DNA of 64,000 nt from NCBI RefSeq assembly GCF_027257955.1, contig NZ_JANZNQ010000003.1, forward strand, positions 230,036-294,035. The letters run 5' to 3'. Shown here in pieces: positions 49,081 through 60,054 of the stretch. Origin of the DNA: Zhongshania aquatica (GTDB lineage Bacteria; Pseudomonadota; Gammaproteobacteria; Pseudomonadales; Spongiibacteraceae). How positions within the stretch are numbered: position 1 is the first letter of the stretch; every line of letters starts with the position of its first letter. Both the position numbers and the translations under genes were made by a program. Under the pieces are notes generated by a model. The model did not search any database. It had not been told where the DNA came from and worked only from the letters and a program-made list of their open reading frames with translations.

Positions 49081-49884
49081 ATGCAACCCATGCTGAATAT
49101 CGCATTGCGCGCCGCCCGTAAAGCCGGTGACCTTATCGCGCGCGCCTCTGAACAAATCGACCGAGTTCAAATTGAAACCAAGGGCGAAAACGATTTCGTC
49201 ACTGAAATTGATCGTAAGGCCGAACAGGAGATTATCTATCATCTGAAAAAAGCCTACCCAGATCATGGCTTTTTAGGTGAAGAATCAGGCCAAACAGGCA
49301 ATGCTGACAGCCCCTATCAGTGGGTAATTGACCCCATTGACGGCACCACCAATTTTGTACGTGGCATTCCACATTTCGCAATTTCTATCGCCTGTTTACA
49401 TCAGGGACAAATTGAGCACGCAGTGATTCTGGACCCCATTCGCCGCGAAGAATTTACCGCAAGCCGTGGTCGCGGTGCACAGGTGAATGGTCGACGGGTG
49501 CGTGTCACCATGAATGGCAGCTTGGAAGGCGCGTTGATTGGTACGGGTATCCCGTTTAAAGCGCGTAGCGAAGAGCACATCCCAGCATATATGCGCAGCT
49601 TAGAAGCCGTTGCCGGAGAGACTGCCGGTATTCGCCGCGCTGGCGCGGCCTCGTTGGATCTAGCCTACGTTGCAGCCGGACGCCTTGACGGCTTTTGGGA
49701 GATTGGCCTAAACAAATGGGACATTGCGGCAGGTATATTGCTTGTTCGTGAAGCGGGCGGCTTAGTCAGTGACTTCAATGGTGGCGGCACTTACTACGAA
49801 ACCGGCAATATTGTGGCAGCAAACCCCAAGTGCCTAAAAGGCATTTTGCAAGCAATTCGTCCGCATCTAGAAAATATCCGCTAG
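49081..49884 (+). CDS. suhB: Inositol-1-monophosphatase SuhB
   Basis: 267 residues from the ATG at 49081, exactly the E. coli SuhB length; the open frame extends 13 codons upstream into the promoter and is not used. Metal sites: WVIDPIDGTTNFVRGIPHFAIS (DPxDGTxN) and LNKWDIAAGILLVREAGG (WDxAAG). In E. coli SuhB also joins rRNA antitermination complexes. Convergent with secF as in Pseudomonas. Confidence 0.95.
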   Translation: MQPMLNIALRAARKAGDLIARASEQIDRVQIETKGENDFVTEIDRKAEQEIIYHLKKAYPDHGFLGEESGQTGNADSPYQWVIDPIDGTTNFVRGIPHFAISIACLHQGQIEHAVILDPIRREEFTASRGRGAQVNGRRVRVTMNGSLEGALIGTGIPFKARSEEHIPAYMRSLEAVAGETAGIRRAGAASLDLAYVAAGRLDGFWEIGLNKWDIAAGILLVREAGGLVSDFNGGGTYYETGNIVAANPKCLKGILQAIRPHLENIR

Positions 49885-49922
49885 ACCGCAGTTGCCGACA
49901 TAAGTCTCGGGCACAAAGTTCA

Positions 49923-49963
49923 GACATAAAAAAAACCGCGGCCTGCCGCGGTTTTTTTATGTC
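49923..49963. terminator. Bidirectional terminator between suhB and secF
   Basis: CCGCGG-CCTG-CCGCGG core with A8 and T7 flanks and outer paired arms GACATA/TATGTC. It serves the convergent suhB and secDF transcripts, in the same style as the fdxA/rpoS terminator. Confidence 0.92.
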
Positions 49964-49982
49964 TACACAAATTGCCCAAATA

Positions 49983-50906
49983 TCAGGGCAAATCGTCTAT
50001 TTGTGCGCCCTCTTTCTCTACCACTATCAGATCATCCTGGCTAATATTCATTGTCATCAGCAAGCTGGCAACAATATAGATCGATGAGTAGGTACCCACG
50101 CCAATACCAATGAGCAAGGCCAAGGCAAAGCTGTGAATCATTTCGCCGCCGACAAAGGCCAAGGCCAACAATACCAGCAAGGTCGTTCCAGAGGTTACCA
50201 AGGTACGATCTAGAGTTTCAGTCAGCGAAATATTAATAATCTCACCAGCGTCGTGCTTACGTAGTTTGCGAAGATTCTCACGAATCCGGTCAGCGACGAC
50301 GATTGAGTCATTCAATGAATAACCAATAACCGCAAGGATCGCCGCTAGCACGGTCAAATCGAAGTCCCAGCCCACCAAAGCAAAAACACCCAGTGTAATG
50401 AGAACATCATGCCCCAACGCCGCCACCGCGCCGATAGAGAATTTGACCTGAAAACGCATTGCAACGTAAATCAGCACCACGACTAACGCCAATAAAACCG
50501 CTAGTCCGCCCTGCTCACGCAGCTCTTCCCCAACCTGAGGGCCAACGAACTCAATACGACGTAGCTCAATATCGCCGTCAGTCCCCGATTGTAGAACCGA
50601 AAGCACCTCATCACCTAAGGTCGGGCTCATACTCTGGGGAATTCTTACCAGTACATCGGTATCCGAACCAAAGTTAACCACGATGGCACTCTCAAAACCG
50701 GATGCACTGAGTTCATCACGCACTTGCTGAAGCGGCACAGACTCTTCGTAAATTACTTCAATTAATGTACCACCGGTGAAGTCGAGACCAAAGTTCAACC
50801 CTTTCACCGCCAAAACACCAACCGATGCAATCATCACCATGATCGAGATCGCCATCGCAATGCGACGGCCACCCATAAAATTAATCACTTTTTTTGTATC
50901 AGACAT
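49983..50906 (-). CDS. secF: Protein translocase subunit SecF
   Basis: 307 residues. TM1 is followed by the P4 periplasmic domain start GLNFGLDFTGGTLIEVIYEE, then five TMs with YSLNDSIVVADRIRENLRK and the TLDRTLVTSGTTLLVLLALAF blocks. With SecD it uses the proton gradient to pull secreted proteins through SecYEG. AGGAG precedes ATG; 9 bp after secD. Confidence 0.96.
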   Translation of the reverse strand: MSDTKKVINFMGGRRIAMAISIMVMIASVGVLAVKGLNFGLDFTGGTLIEVIYEESVPLQQVRDELSASGFESAIVVNFGSDTDVLVRIPQSMSPTLGDEVLSVLQSGTDGDIELRRIEFVGPQVGEELREQGGLAVLLALVVVLIYVAMRFQVKFSIGAVAALGHDVLITLGVFALVGWDFDLTVLAAILAVIGYSLNDSIVVADRIRENLRKLRKHDAGEIINISLTETLDRTLVTSGTTLLVLLALAFVGGEMIHSFALALLIGIGVGTYSSIYIVASLLMTMNISQDDLIVVEKEGAQIDDLP

Positions 50907-50915
50907 ACGTTTCTC

Positions 50916-52787
50916 CTAGATCGCCAGCTTAGTGATACGACGACCGCCGTAAACGAAATTAACAATAGCGCGGGTGCCCATAATTGCAGTGAACATCGAC
51001 GTTAAAATACCTAGCGACAAAGTAACCGCGAAGCCACGAACCGGTCCGGTACCCACCGCATACAAAATCACCGCAACCAGTAGCGTAGTAATGTTCGAAT
51101 CCATGATGGTGACAAAGGCTCGCCCATACCCCGCCTCGATGGCGTGCTGCACAGATAAGCCGTTGCGTAATTCCTCCCGTATTCGCGAGAAAATAAGTAC
51201 GTTGGCATCCACCGCCATGCCCACGGTAAGAACGATACCCGCAATACCTGGAAGCGTTAGCGTGGCGCCCAATAACGACATACATGCCGTCAGCAATACC
51301 ACGTTGGCACCAAGAGCAATCACCGCGATGACACCAAATACGCGGTAGTAAATAATCATAAACAGGGCGACAAGCCCCAAACCGATTTTGACGGCGTTTA
51401 GACCTTTACTGATATTTTCGGCGCCAAGCGATGGCCCGACGGTGCGCTCTTCGACAAAGTCGATGGGTGCCGCCAGCGCACCGGCCCGCAGGAGTAGCGA
51501 TAATTCAGCAGCTTCACCCGGTGCATCCAAGCCCGTAATACGGAACTGCACACCGAGAGCGTCCTTAATTGTCGCTAAGCTAATAATTTTCTTCTCGTCG
51601 TAAGGTACTTTTATGGCGTGCTCAACACCATTGGCATCGCGCTCATAGTGGGTACGACTCTTACGCTCGATAAACAGCACACCAAGACGACGGTTGATAT
51701 TGTGCCGTGTCATGCGGTGCATCAATGTGCCGCCCTGACTGTCCAACGTAATATTTACCTGCGGCATACCGTTCTGATCAAAGCTCGCCTGCGCGTTGGC
51801 GACTCGCTCACCGGTAATAACCACATCGCGCTCTAACCAAGCACTGGGTTCGCCACGACCTGGGTTGCGAAATTCGAATTGCTCACGGTCGTTAATCGGA
51901 GCGTCGTACTTAGCTTCTAAACGAAAATCCAAATTCGCGGTTTTACCCAAAATCCGCTTCGCTTCGGCGGTGTCTTGAATACCCGGCAACTCAACCACAA
52001 TACGGTTGCGGCCCTGACGCTGCACTAGTGGCTCAGACACACCCAACTCATTAACCCGATTACGCAAGGTAGTCAGGTTTTGGCTCACCGCGTAATCTTC
52101 GATTTCTTTACGCTTAGCTTCGCCGATAACTGCTCGCAAATAGAATGAGTTATCACCCGCTGGCGATTCAACCTTCTCACCGGTCAACTCAGTAAATTCT
52201 TTACGAATTAAACCCAAGGCAGTATCACGCAGCTCTGCTGAGGAAAATTTCCCAGAAATGATACTGTTGTCTAGCGTCACAAAACCGCGGATACGCTCTT
52301 CGCGAAGCTTCTTTTTAATACCCGAATTGTAATGTTCAAGACGTGTTGCAATCGCCGAGTCAGTATCAACCTCCAGCAAGAAATGCACACCGCCGCTTAA
52401 ATCTAAACCCAGTTTCATTGCCTGAGCACCTAAATTACTCAGCCATTCAGGAGTATTAGACGCCAAATTTAAGGCGACGATATAACCATCACCTAAAGTA
52501 CGCTGCACTATGCGCTGCGCGCGAAGTTGCACATCGGTTTCGTATAAGCGAATTAATCCGGACTTACCGGTCTCATTAGCTTTTTCACCAAAGTGTTCAA
52601 CACCACCGGCATCGAGAGCGGCAGACAAGCGGGTCATAATCGCCTGATCAATAATTACACCGCTACTTTCCCCTGAAATCTGCAAAGCAGGATCAGGCCG
52701 ATAAAGGTTAGGTACTGCATACAGAAAACCAATCCCCAGTACTGCTATGATCAGCAGGTTTTTCCAGAGCGGATATTTATTTAGCAT
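50916..52787 (-). CDS. secD: Protein translocase subunit SecD
   Basis: 623 residues from the ATG at 52787 (GGTGGA six bases upstream). The start MLNKYPLWKNLLIIAVLGIGFLYAVPNLY is TM1. A large P1 domain follows, with LGLDLSGGVHFLLEVD and the conserved ELPGIQDTAEAKRILGKTANLDFRL, then five TMs with GMAVDANVLIFSRIREEL. The partner yajC, normally just upstream, is absent: purL is next, 144 bp away. Confidence 0.96.
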   Translation of the reverse strand: MLNKYPLWKNLLIIAVLGIGFLYAVPNLYRPDPALQISGESSGVIIDQAIMTRLSAALDAGGVEHFGEKANETGKSGLIRLYETDVQLRAQRIVQRTLGDGYIVALNLASNTPEWLSNLGAQAMKLGLDLSGGVHFLLEVDTDSAIATRLEHYNSGIKKKLREERIRGFVTLDNSIISGKFSSAELRDTALGLIRKEFTELTGEKVESPAGDNSFYLRAVIGEAKRKEIEDYAVSQNLTTLRNRVNELGVSEPLVQRQGRNRIVVELPGIQDTAEAKRILGKTANLDFRLEAKYDAPINDREQFEFRNPGRGEPSAWLERDVVITGERVANAQASFDQNGMPQVNITLDSQGGTLMHRMTRHNINRRLGVLFIERKSRTHYERDANGVEHAIKVPYDEKKIISLATIKDALGVQFRITGLDAPGEAAELSLLLRAGALAAPIDFVEERTVGPSLGAENISKGLNAVKIGLGLVALFMIIYYRVFGVIAVIALGANVVLLTACMSLLGATLTLPGIAGIVLTVGMAVDANVLIFSRIREELRNGLSVQHAIEAGYGRAFVTIMDSNITTLLVAVILYAVGTGPVRGFAVTLSLGILTSMFTAIMGTRAIVNFVYGGRRITKLAI

Positions 52788-52891
52788 TGTATTTCCACCA
52801 AAACCGCCTGTCACGACGGTGTCTATTTAAAAACGGACGCCAATAAAAAGCGCTAATAGCAAGCGGAGCACCCCTGACCCGCTCTTGTAAA

Positions 52892-52912
52892 AGCGCCGGC
52901 AAACGCCGGCGC
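52892..52912 (-). terminator. Terminator after purL
   Basis: AGCGCCGGC-GTTT-GCCGGCGCT on the reverse strand followed by TTTTAC. The stem is GC-rich and perfect; the T-run is short. Confidence 0.8.
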
Positions 52913-52931
52913 TCATATACTTCACCTTCTT

Positions 52932-55900
52932 TTAAGCCACCCAAACCCGAGCATTACGGAATAAGCGCATCCAACCGCTGTCTTCGACGGAGTTATCCGC
53001 TATCCAGGAATTCTGCACCGTGCGGAAGACCCGCTCAGGGTGGGGCATCATAATCGTAACCCGCCCATCTGCACTACTTGCTCCTGCAATACCACATGGC
53101 GACCCGTTGGGGTTAGCAGGATACCGCTCGGTGACGTCAAGCTGGCTATCAATAAACTGCAGCGCGACCTTTCCACTCTGCTGCAAACTCTGCAACTGCG
53201 ACACATCGGCGAATTCAGCGCGACCTTCGCCATGTGCAACCGCAACCGGCAAATGCGAACCTGTCATACCCGCTAGTAATATGGAGGGTGATTCTGGAAT
53301 TTCAACCAAAGAAAAGCGAGCTTCGAACTGTTCTGAGCGGTTACGCACAAAACGAGGCCAATGTTCAGCGCCAGGAATCAAAGAATGCAGATTAGACATC
53401 ATCTGACAGCCGTTACACACACCAAGCGAAAACGTGTCGCTGCGCTGAAAGAAACCCGCAAACTCATCGCGAGCACGGCCATTGAAGAGAATGGTTTTTG
53501 CCCACCCTTCACCGGCACCCAACACATCGCCGTAAGAGAAACCACCGCAGGCGGCCAGACCTCTAAAATCTTGCAAGCTGACACGGCCGCTCAAAATATC
53601 GCTCATATGCACGTCTACCGCAGTAAACCCAGCGCGATCAAACGCCGCCGCCATCTCTAGCTGCCCGTTAACGCCCTGCTCTCGCAATATGGCCATTCTT
53701 GGCCGGACACCTGAATTAATATAGGGCGCAGCAATATTTTCCTGCGCATCAAAACTCAGCGACTGACTCAAGCCGGGGTCGGCTTCTGTGATCAACTCAA
53801 ATTCCTGTCGCGCACATTCAGGATTATCGCGCAGAGACTGCATCTGATAACTCAACTGCTGCCACTTGCGCTGCAGAGCCAATCTATCGTGCCGCAGCAC
53901 CTGAACGCCACCGTAACTGATGTTGATATTGCTACCAGCTACCGCTCGGCCTATTTCATGAACGCAAGCAGCTAAGCCATTTGCAGCGAAGACTTCGAGC
54001 ACCGACTCGACATCACTACAGCGAACCTGCAATACCGCACCCGCTTCTTCTGCAAACAAGGCACCGTGAACCTTGCCAGCTGCGCTTAACTCGACATCTA
54101 GCCCGCAATGTCCTGCAAAGGCCATTTCGACTAATGTAATTGCCAAGCCACCATCCGAGCGGTCGTGATAAGCAATAATCTTACTGTCTTCAAGGAGCTG
54201 CTGAACGCTAGCAAAGAAACCAGCCAACAAAGACGGGCTATCAATATCTGGTGCAGTATTACCGACCTGCTGATAAACCTGCGCCAAGCACGAACCGCCC
54301 AAGCGCTGTTTTCCTGCGCCGAGATCCACTAACAACAGCGCATTATCGTCGAGGTCAGTACGAAGCTGCGGCGTTACGGTTTTACGAACATCCGTAACGG
54401 GGCTGAATGCCGTAATAATAAGTGACATCGGCGCAGTGATGGCTTTGCTATCGTCGCCATCCTGCCAAGTCGTGCGCATCGACATTGAGTCTTTACCAAC
54501 CGGAATGGTAATGCCCAACGCTGGACAAAACTCCATACCAACGGCTTTTACAGTGTCGAACAGTTTTTCGTCTTCACCGGCATAACCCGCAGCGCACATC
54601 CAGTTAGCTGACAACTTAATATCAGATATTTTTTCGATACGTGTGGCGGCAATATTCGTTAACGCTTCTGCGACAGCCATACGACCAGAAGCAGGCCCGT
54701 CAATAAGCGCTAGCGGCGTGCGCTCACCCATTGCCATCGCCTCACCTGCATAAGAATCGTAACTCACTGTAGTAACTGCACAGTCAGCCACCGGAATTTG
54801 CCAGGGGCCGACCATCTGATCACGATGCACTTGGCCAGTAATCGAACGGTCACCAATAGTAATTAGGAAATTCTTCGCCGCAATAGTTGGCAATGCCAAT
54901 AGACGATCCAGCGCCTCATCAATATTGATTGACGAAGGGTCAAACTCGGGAAGCTGAGGATACTGACGCGTAATTTCCCGGTGCATTTTTGGCGGTTTGC
55001 CAAACAACACCGACATCGGTAGATCAACTGGATTATTGTCGAAATGAGTGTCGCCAACACGTAGACGCTTGTCCGCAACCGACTCACCAACCACCGCGTA
55101 GGGCGCTCGCTCGCGGCCACAAATCGCTTCGAAAACCGCAAGATTCTCAGGCGCAATCGCAATAACATAGCGCTCTTGGGATTCATTACACCAAATTTCT
55201 AAGGGCGACATGCCCGGCTCGTCATTCGGCACCTTGCGTAAATCAAAATCACCGCCACAACCGCCGTCTTTAACCAACTCTGGGAAGGCGTTCGACAAAC
55301 CGCCAGCGCCGACGTCGTGGATAAAAGCGATGGGGTTTTGATCAGCCATTGCCCAACAGCGATCGATCACCTCTTGGCATCGGCGCTCAATTTCTGGGTT
55401 TTGACGCTGCACAGAGGCAAAATCTAAATCTTCAGTAGACGCGCCGCTGCTCATTGATGACGCCGCACCGCCACCCAAACCGATCAACATCGCCGGTCCG
55501 CCCAAAGCGACCAATTTATGACCGGCGGGAAATTCAGTCTTAATAACGTGTTCTTCTTTTATATTACCGTAACCGCCGGCGATCATAATGGGCTTGTGAT
55601 AACCGCGGCGCTCTTCCCCCGCCGCGCCCATGGCGTTTTCTTCAAAGCTGCGAAAATAACCACATAAATTGGGACGACCAAATTCATTATTAAAGGCGGC
55701 GCCACCAATGGGGCCGTCCAACATAATATCTAGGGCAGACACAATACGGCCGGGCTTGCCATAATCGGCCTCCCAAGGCTGTTCAAATCCGGGAACCCGT
55801 AAATTCGATACACTAAAACCACTTAGGCCGACCTTGGGTTTAGAGCCACGACCTACCGCACCTTCATCACGAATTTCACCTCCAGAACCAGTACCGGCGC

Positions 55901-56819
55901 CAGAAAACGGTGAAATAGCGGTGGGATGGTTGTGGGTTTCAACCTTCATTAATAGATGAATATCTTCTTGATGGTACTGGTACTCAGCGGTGCCCGGCTC
56001 TGGGTAAAAGCGCCCAGCGCGATGCCCCTTTACTACCGCCGCGTTATCGGAATATGCACTCAACACATCTTCGCCACCCAGTTCGTGGGTGTTTTTAATC
56101 ATGCCGAATAGCGAATGAGATTGCGCTTCGCCGTCGATAGTCCAACTGGCGTTAAAAATCTTATGGCGGCAATGTTCCGAGTTCGCCTGTGCGAACATCA
56201 TCAATTCGACATCACTAGGATTACGGGCTAACTGAATAAAACTTTCCAGAAGGTAATCAATCTCGTCGTCGGCCAAGGCCAAGCCGAGTTCGCTGTTTGC
56301 ATTGACCAAAGCTTGGCGACCACCGCCTAGCACATCGACAGCTTGCATTGGCTTCGGCGACTGGCGGCTGAACAGCACTTCAGCCTCGCTGGGAGCACTC
56401 AATACCGACTCGACCATCCTGTCGTGTATCGCCGCCAACAGCGTCTTCTGCTGCTCATCAGCCAGTTCGCCGTCAATATCAAAGCAATACTGCACGCCGC
56501 GCTCGATACGCGAAATCATATCTAAACCGCAGTTGTGCGCAATATCGCTGGCTTTACTAGACCAGGGTGAGATCGTTCCCGGCCGAGGGACAACAAAAAA
56601 ACTGACGCCCTCACTGGCAACAAACTCGGCGCGAGGGCCGTATTGCAATAATTGGCCCAATACGTCACTGCGCTCTGTATCTAGGCCAGCAGCGGTATCG
56701 ACCAAGTGAATATATTGCGCACTCACCCCGCGAAGAGCCGGAATTGCGGCAGATAACGCCGCCTTTAGTTTTTCTAAACGGAAATCTGAAAGCGCCGGAG
56801 CACCAGGAATAATTAGCAT
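52932..56819 (-). CDS. purL: Phosphoribosylformylglycinamidine synthase PurL
   Basis: 1295 residues from the ATG at 56819 ([14 protein letters not shown] matches family N-termini); an in-frame TTG at 56831 is possible. The large gammaproteobacterial single-chain form: N-terminal domain, FGAM synthetase with [34 protein letters not shown], and a C-terminal glutaminase with [12 protein letters not shown] (Cys nucleophile) and [10 protein letters not shown]. Fourth step of purine synthesis. Confidence 0.96.
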   Translation of the reverse strand: MLIIPGAPALSDFRLEKLKAALSAAIPALRGVSAQYIHLVDTAAGLDTERSDVLGQLLQYGPRAEFVASEGVSFFVVPRPGTISPWSSKASDIAHNCGLDMISRIERGVQYCFDIDGELADEQQKTLLAAIHDRMVESVLSAPSEAEVLFSRQSPKPMQAVDVLGGGRQALVNANSELGLALADDEIDYLLESFIQLARNPSDVELMMFAQANSEHCRHKIFNASWTIDGEAQSHSLFGMIKNTHELGGEDVLSAYSDNAAVVKGHRAGRFYPEPGTAEYQYHQEDIHLLMKVETHNHPTAISPFSGAGTGSGGEIRDEGAVGRGSKPKVGLSGFSVSNLRVPGFEQPWEADYGKPGRIVSALDIMLDGPIGGAAFNNEFGRPNLCGYFRSFEENAMGAAGEERRGYHKPIMIAGGYGNIKEEHVIKTEFPAGHKLVALGGPAMLIGLGGGAASSMSSGASTEDLDFASVQRQNPEIERRCQEVIDRCWAMADQNPIAFIHDVGAGGLSNAFPELVKDGGCGGDFDLRKVPNDEPGMSPLEIWCNESQERYVIAIAPENLAVFEAICGRERAPYAVVGESVADKRLRVGDTHFDNNPVDLPMSVLFGKPPKMHREITRQYPQLPEFDPSSINIDEALDRLLALPTIAAKNFLITIGDRSITGQVHRDQMVGPWQIPVADCAVTTVSYDSYAGEAMAMGERTPLALIDGPASGRMAVAEALTNIAATRIEKISDIKLSANWMCAAGYAGEDEKLFDTVKAVGMEFCPALGITIPVGKDSMSMRTTWQDGDDSKAITAPMSLIITAFSPVTDVRKTVTPQLRTDLDDNALLLVDLGAGKQRLGGSCLAQVYQQVGNTAPDIDSPSLLAGFFASVQQLLEDSKIIAYHDRSDGGLAITLVEMAFAGHCGLDVELSAAGKVHGALFAEEAGAVLQVRCSDVESVLEVFAANGLAACVHEIGRAVAGSNINISYGGVQVLRHDRLALQRKWQQLSYQMQSLRDNPECARQEFELITEADPGLSQSLSFDAQENIAAPYINSGVRPRMAILREQGVNGQLEMAAAFDRAGFTAVDVHMSDILSGRVSLQDFRGLAACGGFSYGDVLGAGEGWAKTILFNGRARDEFAGFFQRSDTFSLGVCNGCQMMSNLHSLIPGAEHWPRFVRNRSEQFEARFSLVEIPESPSILLAGMTGSHLPVAVAHGEGRAEFADVSQLQSLQQSGKVALQFIDSQLDVTERYPANPNGSPCGIAGASSADGRVTIMMPHPERVFRTVQNSWIADNSVEDSGWMRLFRNARVWVA

Positions 56820-56960
56820 TCGGGGCGACAACCTCGATCGAATGGATTGAAGCCGGCCATTGTAAAGGATTTACGCGGGAATTTTTATCCAAAATAGTCT
56901 TTATGGTGTGATCAGCTTCATACCGATACAATTGAGCTCTTATTTATTGGAGTTTCACCA

Positions 56961-58421
56961 TTGCCCGCGAGCCTTAAAACCAGACGATACCCAGCAATTT
57001 GGCTTTGTGCGACCTTGCTATTGCTGATCGCTGGCGTATTAAGCGGCTGCGATGACAATAGCGACAAGCTCCAAGAAATACGCGATACCGGTGTTTTACG
57101 GGTTCTAACCCGCAATGGCGCAACAACATATTATGAAACTCAAGGCGCGCCGGCTGGTTTTGAATACCAACTCGCCCTCGCCTTCGCGAATCACCTGAAC
57201 GTTAAATTGGAAATGATTCCAGTCGTCGGCCTCGACGAAGTGTTCACCGGTTTAGCTGAAGATCGTGCAGATATCGCTGCGGCTGGATTGAGTATCACCC
57301 CTAGCCGCCAAGAAACCCTATTGTTTGGTCCCAGCTATCTCAGCGTGAAACAATTTTTCATCTACAACCGTGACGTGAATGCACCGATGAGCTCAGTTGA
57401 GGATTTAATCGGCAAACAAATTCGCATAATCGGCAACACGGCTCACGCCGAACAGCTTAAAGCAATGCAAGAAGATCGGCCCGACCTCCACTGGGCCGAG
57501 AGTCGGGACCTGGAAACTATCGATTTACTTGAGCAACTTGCCGAGGGTGAGATCGATGTCACTATGGTTAACTCCACCGAGTACTACGCCAATCGCGCAT
57601 TCTATCCCAGCTTCCGCATCGCCTTTAGCGCAGGCAAACCGCGCAAGCTCGCTTGGGCTATGTCAGCAACACCAGCGAATGCCAGCCTGATAAAAGAAAT
57701 GACAGCCTTTTTTAAAGTGATAAACGACAACGGAAAATTAGCGCGCCTAGTTGAACGTAATTTCACGTTTAATGAGCGCCAAACCTTTATTAGCACACAC
57801 ACTTTTCTACAAATGAAAGAAGATCGTCTGCCCGAGGTTAAGGGCATCATTGAGCAGGTCGCTATTGAATACGATATAGACTGGCGCCTGCTGGCAGCGA
57901 TTAGCTATCAGGAGTCACATTGGGACGCCACAGCGCGCTCGCCCACCGGCGTGCGAGGAATGATGATGCTGACTCGTTCTACCGCATCAGAGCTTAAAGT
58001 AAGCGACAGACTCGACCCGCTCGAAAGCCTGCGTGGCGGCGTTCGCTATTATAAAAAACTCTATGGCAGACTCCCTTCGGGAATAGAAGCCCCCGACCGG
58101 AGTTGGTTCGCCCTAGCCGCATACAATATCGGCCTTGGCCACTTAGAAGATGCCCGCGTCATTACACAACAGCGTGGTGGCAACCCGAACTTGTGGAATG
58201 ATGTCAGAGAGAGCCTGCCCCTGCTAAGACAACAAAAGTGGTACAAACCGTCCAAATATGGCTACGCGCGAGGCGACGAAGCCGCCCTCTATGTGCGCAA
58301 TATTCGAGATTATTATTCACTACTCACCTGGGATGAACTCAACCGCTACCGCGTTCCACCACCGCGCATCGTATCGGATTATTTGCCAGATGAATTAAAT
58401 CGAGGTTTTGATGCGCTCTAA
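56961..58421 (+). CDS. mltF: Membrane-bound lytic murein transglycosylase F (MltF)
   Basis: 486 residues from TTG with GGAG upstream. The lipobox LIAGVLSGC anchors it to the outer membrane. The N-terminal half is an ABC-type solute-binding (SBP_bac_3) regulatory domain (TGVLRVLTRNGATTYYETQGAPAGFEYQLALAFA); the C-terminal half is an SLT lysozyme-like domain with catalytic Glu in AISYQESHWDATARSPTGVRGMMMLT. It cleaves peptidoglycan to 1,6-anhydromuropeptides. Divergent from purL, as in Pseudomonas. Confidence 0.95.
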   Translation: MPASLKTRRYPAIWLCATLLLLIAGVLSGCDDNSDKLQEIRDTGVLRVLTRNGATTYYETQGAPAGFEYQLALAFANHLNVKLEMIPVVGLDEVFTGLAEDRADIAAAGLSITPSRQETLLFGPSYLSVKQFFIYNRDVNAPMSSVEDLIGKQIRIIGNTAHAEQLKAMQEDRPDLHWAESRDLETIDLLEQLAEGEIDVTMVNSTEYYANRAFYPSFRIAFSAGKPRKLAWAMSATPANASLIKEMTAFFKVINDNGKLARLVERNFTFNERQTFISTHTFLQMKEDRLPEVKGIIEQVAIEYDIDWRLLAAISYQESHWDATARSPTGVRGMMMLTRSTASELKVSDRLDPLESLRGGVRYYKKLYGRLPSGIEAPDRSWFALAAYNIGLGHLEDARVITQQRGGNPNLWNDVRESLPLLRQQKWYKPSKYGYARGDEAALYVRNIRDYYSLLTWDELNRYRVPPPRIVSDYLPDELNRGFDAL

Positions 58422-58453
58422 AAACGCTGCCCAGATAGACATCAATGTCATCC

Positions 58454-58936
58454 TTAGCCGCGTTTGTCGCGTTTTTTCTCTGCACGCCGACGTGTAAAAA
58501 AAACCTGCACAATATTCGCAGCTTCCTGCGCCATCACACCGCCCTGCCATTCAACCTTGTGATTCATTTGAGGCTGCTCAAACAGGTGTAAATGACTGCA
58601 AACCGCGCCAGCTTTAGGTTCCAGCGCACCAAAAATGACTCGCGCAATGCGGCTGTGAATAATTGCGCCTGCGCACATCGCGCAGGGTTCAACTGTGACA
58701 TACAAAGTGGCGTCTGGGAGACGATAGTTTTTCACTGCTTGTGCAGCTTGTCGAAGCGCAACGATCTCAGCATGCGCCGTCGGGTCTGTTTCGCTAATAG
58801 GTTGATTAAACCCCTCACCAATCACCACGCCATCACGGACTATCACTGCACCAACAGGCACCTCGTTTATGCCGTCAGCCTGTTGCGCTAGGGTTAGCGC
58901 GTGACGCATCCATTTCTCATCGGCAGGAGAATCCAT
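58454..58936 (-). CDS. tadA: tRNA-specific adenosine deaminase (A34 to I34)
   Basis: 160 residues. Zinc sites TAHAEIVALRQA (His and catalytic Glu) and PCAMCAGAI (two Cys) are intact. It makes inosine at the wobble base of tRNA-Arg(ACG). The C-terminus RRRAEKKRDKRG is basic. Convergent with mltF. Shares the symbol tadA with the pilus ATPase at 24.6 kb but is unrelated. Confidence 0.94.
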   Translation of the reverse strand: MDSPADEKWMRHALTLAQQADGINEVPVGAVIVRDGVVIGEGFNQPISETDPTAHAEIVALRQAAQAVKNYRLPDATLYVTVEPCAMCAGAIIHSRIARVIFGALEPKAGAVCSHLHLFEQPQMNHKVEWQGGVMAQEAANIVQVFFTRRRAEKKRDKRG

Positions 58937-59110
58937 AAGCGCTGTTACTACCCCTTAATATTAGTAAACCTCTACCAAGCCGCTTTCTGTACCAACAAGA
59001 GCTGACGTAGATAATAGAATTATTATGGCATTAAACGGGGTAACCTAAAATCAAGGCGATAAGTTAACGCTGATCGGAAAGGATAAAAACATTACAGAGG
59101 AAGAGCAAAG

Positions 59111-59132
59111 ACCTTGCCCCGAAGGGCAAGGT
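59111..59132 (-). terminator. Terminator after the membrane-protein gene
   Basis: ACCTTGCCC-CGAA-GGGCAAGGT hairpin with a T-rich tail (CTTTGCTCTTCC) on the reverse strand, eight bases past the stop at 59141. Confidence 0.75.
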
Positions 59133-59140
59133 CCAACGTG

Positions 59141-59977
59141 CTAAGCAGGAATCGCTTTAGACGCATAGGAAGGGTCGCGGGCTTCAACCTTGCGCGTTGC
59201 CTCCGGAATAAACTTCGATGCACCGTACACAGCCAAAATACACAGACCATATGTTAGGAAGGTCGATGCCCAAATCAACCCTTGGCTAAACTCCGCATCC
59301 GAAAGATGCAAAGCAATGATTATCGGCGCACCAAGACCGCCGTTTGCACCCATCATGGTTATGGGAAATATGACGAATAAACCAAGCAAACCTATTGGAC
59401 TATTTACGCGACGCCAAAATTGCACGGCGAGGACAGTAAATAAGATAACTTGCGTGCCTTCTAAAACACCAATAACCAATGGATAGTTCCAAATACGCAT
59501 CACATAGGGGCCGTAATAGGTATACACACCGGTACCGGTTCCCACCATCTCAAAAATACAAGAAACAGTAATTTCCGCCAACCAAATCAGGAACAGTGTC
59601 GGCGTCGAAATCCTTCCTTCATAAAGCGCACGGCCAGCATAGAGACAAGCAGAAGAGTAAAGAATCATATAACCGCTATGCGTCCAGTTAGGTTGCACAA
59701 TACCGAAAGCGGTAAAGTGAGACCACATAGCACCTGCAACGCCATTGGACACATCATAAAACCAAAGATCAAAGGCAACATCATAGAGTGGCTCGATGTA
59801 GGCGCCAACACCTGCGGCTAATACTGCAAAAACATAGAAAGGGGTTTTCTGTTTCACACCCATACGAAGTGCAATCAAAAGCATAATTACAACTATGCCC
59901 CAGCTCGCCCACGTAAAAACACTTTGCCACATGAGATCTAGCTCACCGGCCATAACCTCTGGAGGTACTAAATTCAT
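59141..59977 (-). CDS. Polytopic membrane protein of unknown function
   Basis: 278 residues with about seven or eight TM segments. ATG has AGGAG eight bases upstream. Notable conserved-looking polar motifs in the membrane region: YIEPLYDVAFDLWFYD, QPNWTHSGYMILYSSACLYAGRALYEG, EITVSCIFEMVGTGTGVYTYYGP and GANGGLGAPI. The buried acidic and His residues suggest an enzyme or transporter rather than a scaffold. I do not recognise the family. 77 bp behind the PF10118 gene, probably one transcript with it. Confidence 0.7.
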   Translation of the reverse strand: MNLVPPEVMAGELDLMWQSVFTWASWGIVVIMLLIALRMGVKQKTPFYVFAVLAAGVGAYIEPLYDVAFDLWFYDVSNGVAGAMWSHFTAFGIVQPNWTHSGYMILYSSACLYAGRALYEGRISTPTLFLIWLAEITVSCIFEMVGTGTGVYTYYGPYVMRIWNYPLVIGVLEGTQVILFTVLAVQFWRRVNSPIGLLGLFVIFPITMMGANGGLGAPIIIALHLSDAEFSQGLIWASTFLTYGLCILAVYGASKFIPEATRKVEARDPSYASKAIPA

Positions 59978-60054
59978 TATTATTACTCCTAAAAAATCGC
60001 TACTTGGCTATGCCTAACCAAGCGACGACATCTACTATAACTACCGCAGTTCGA

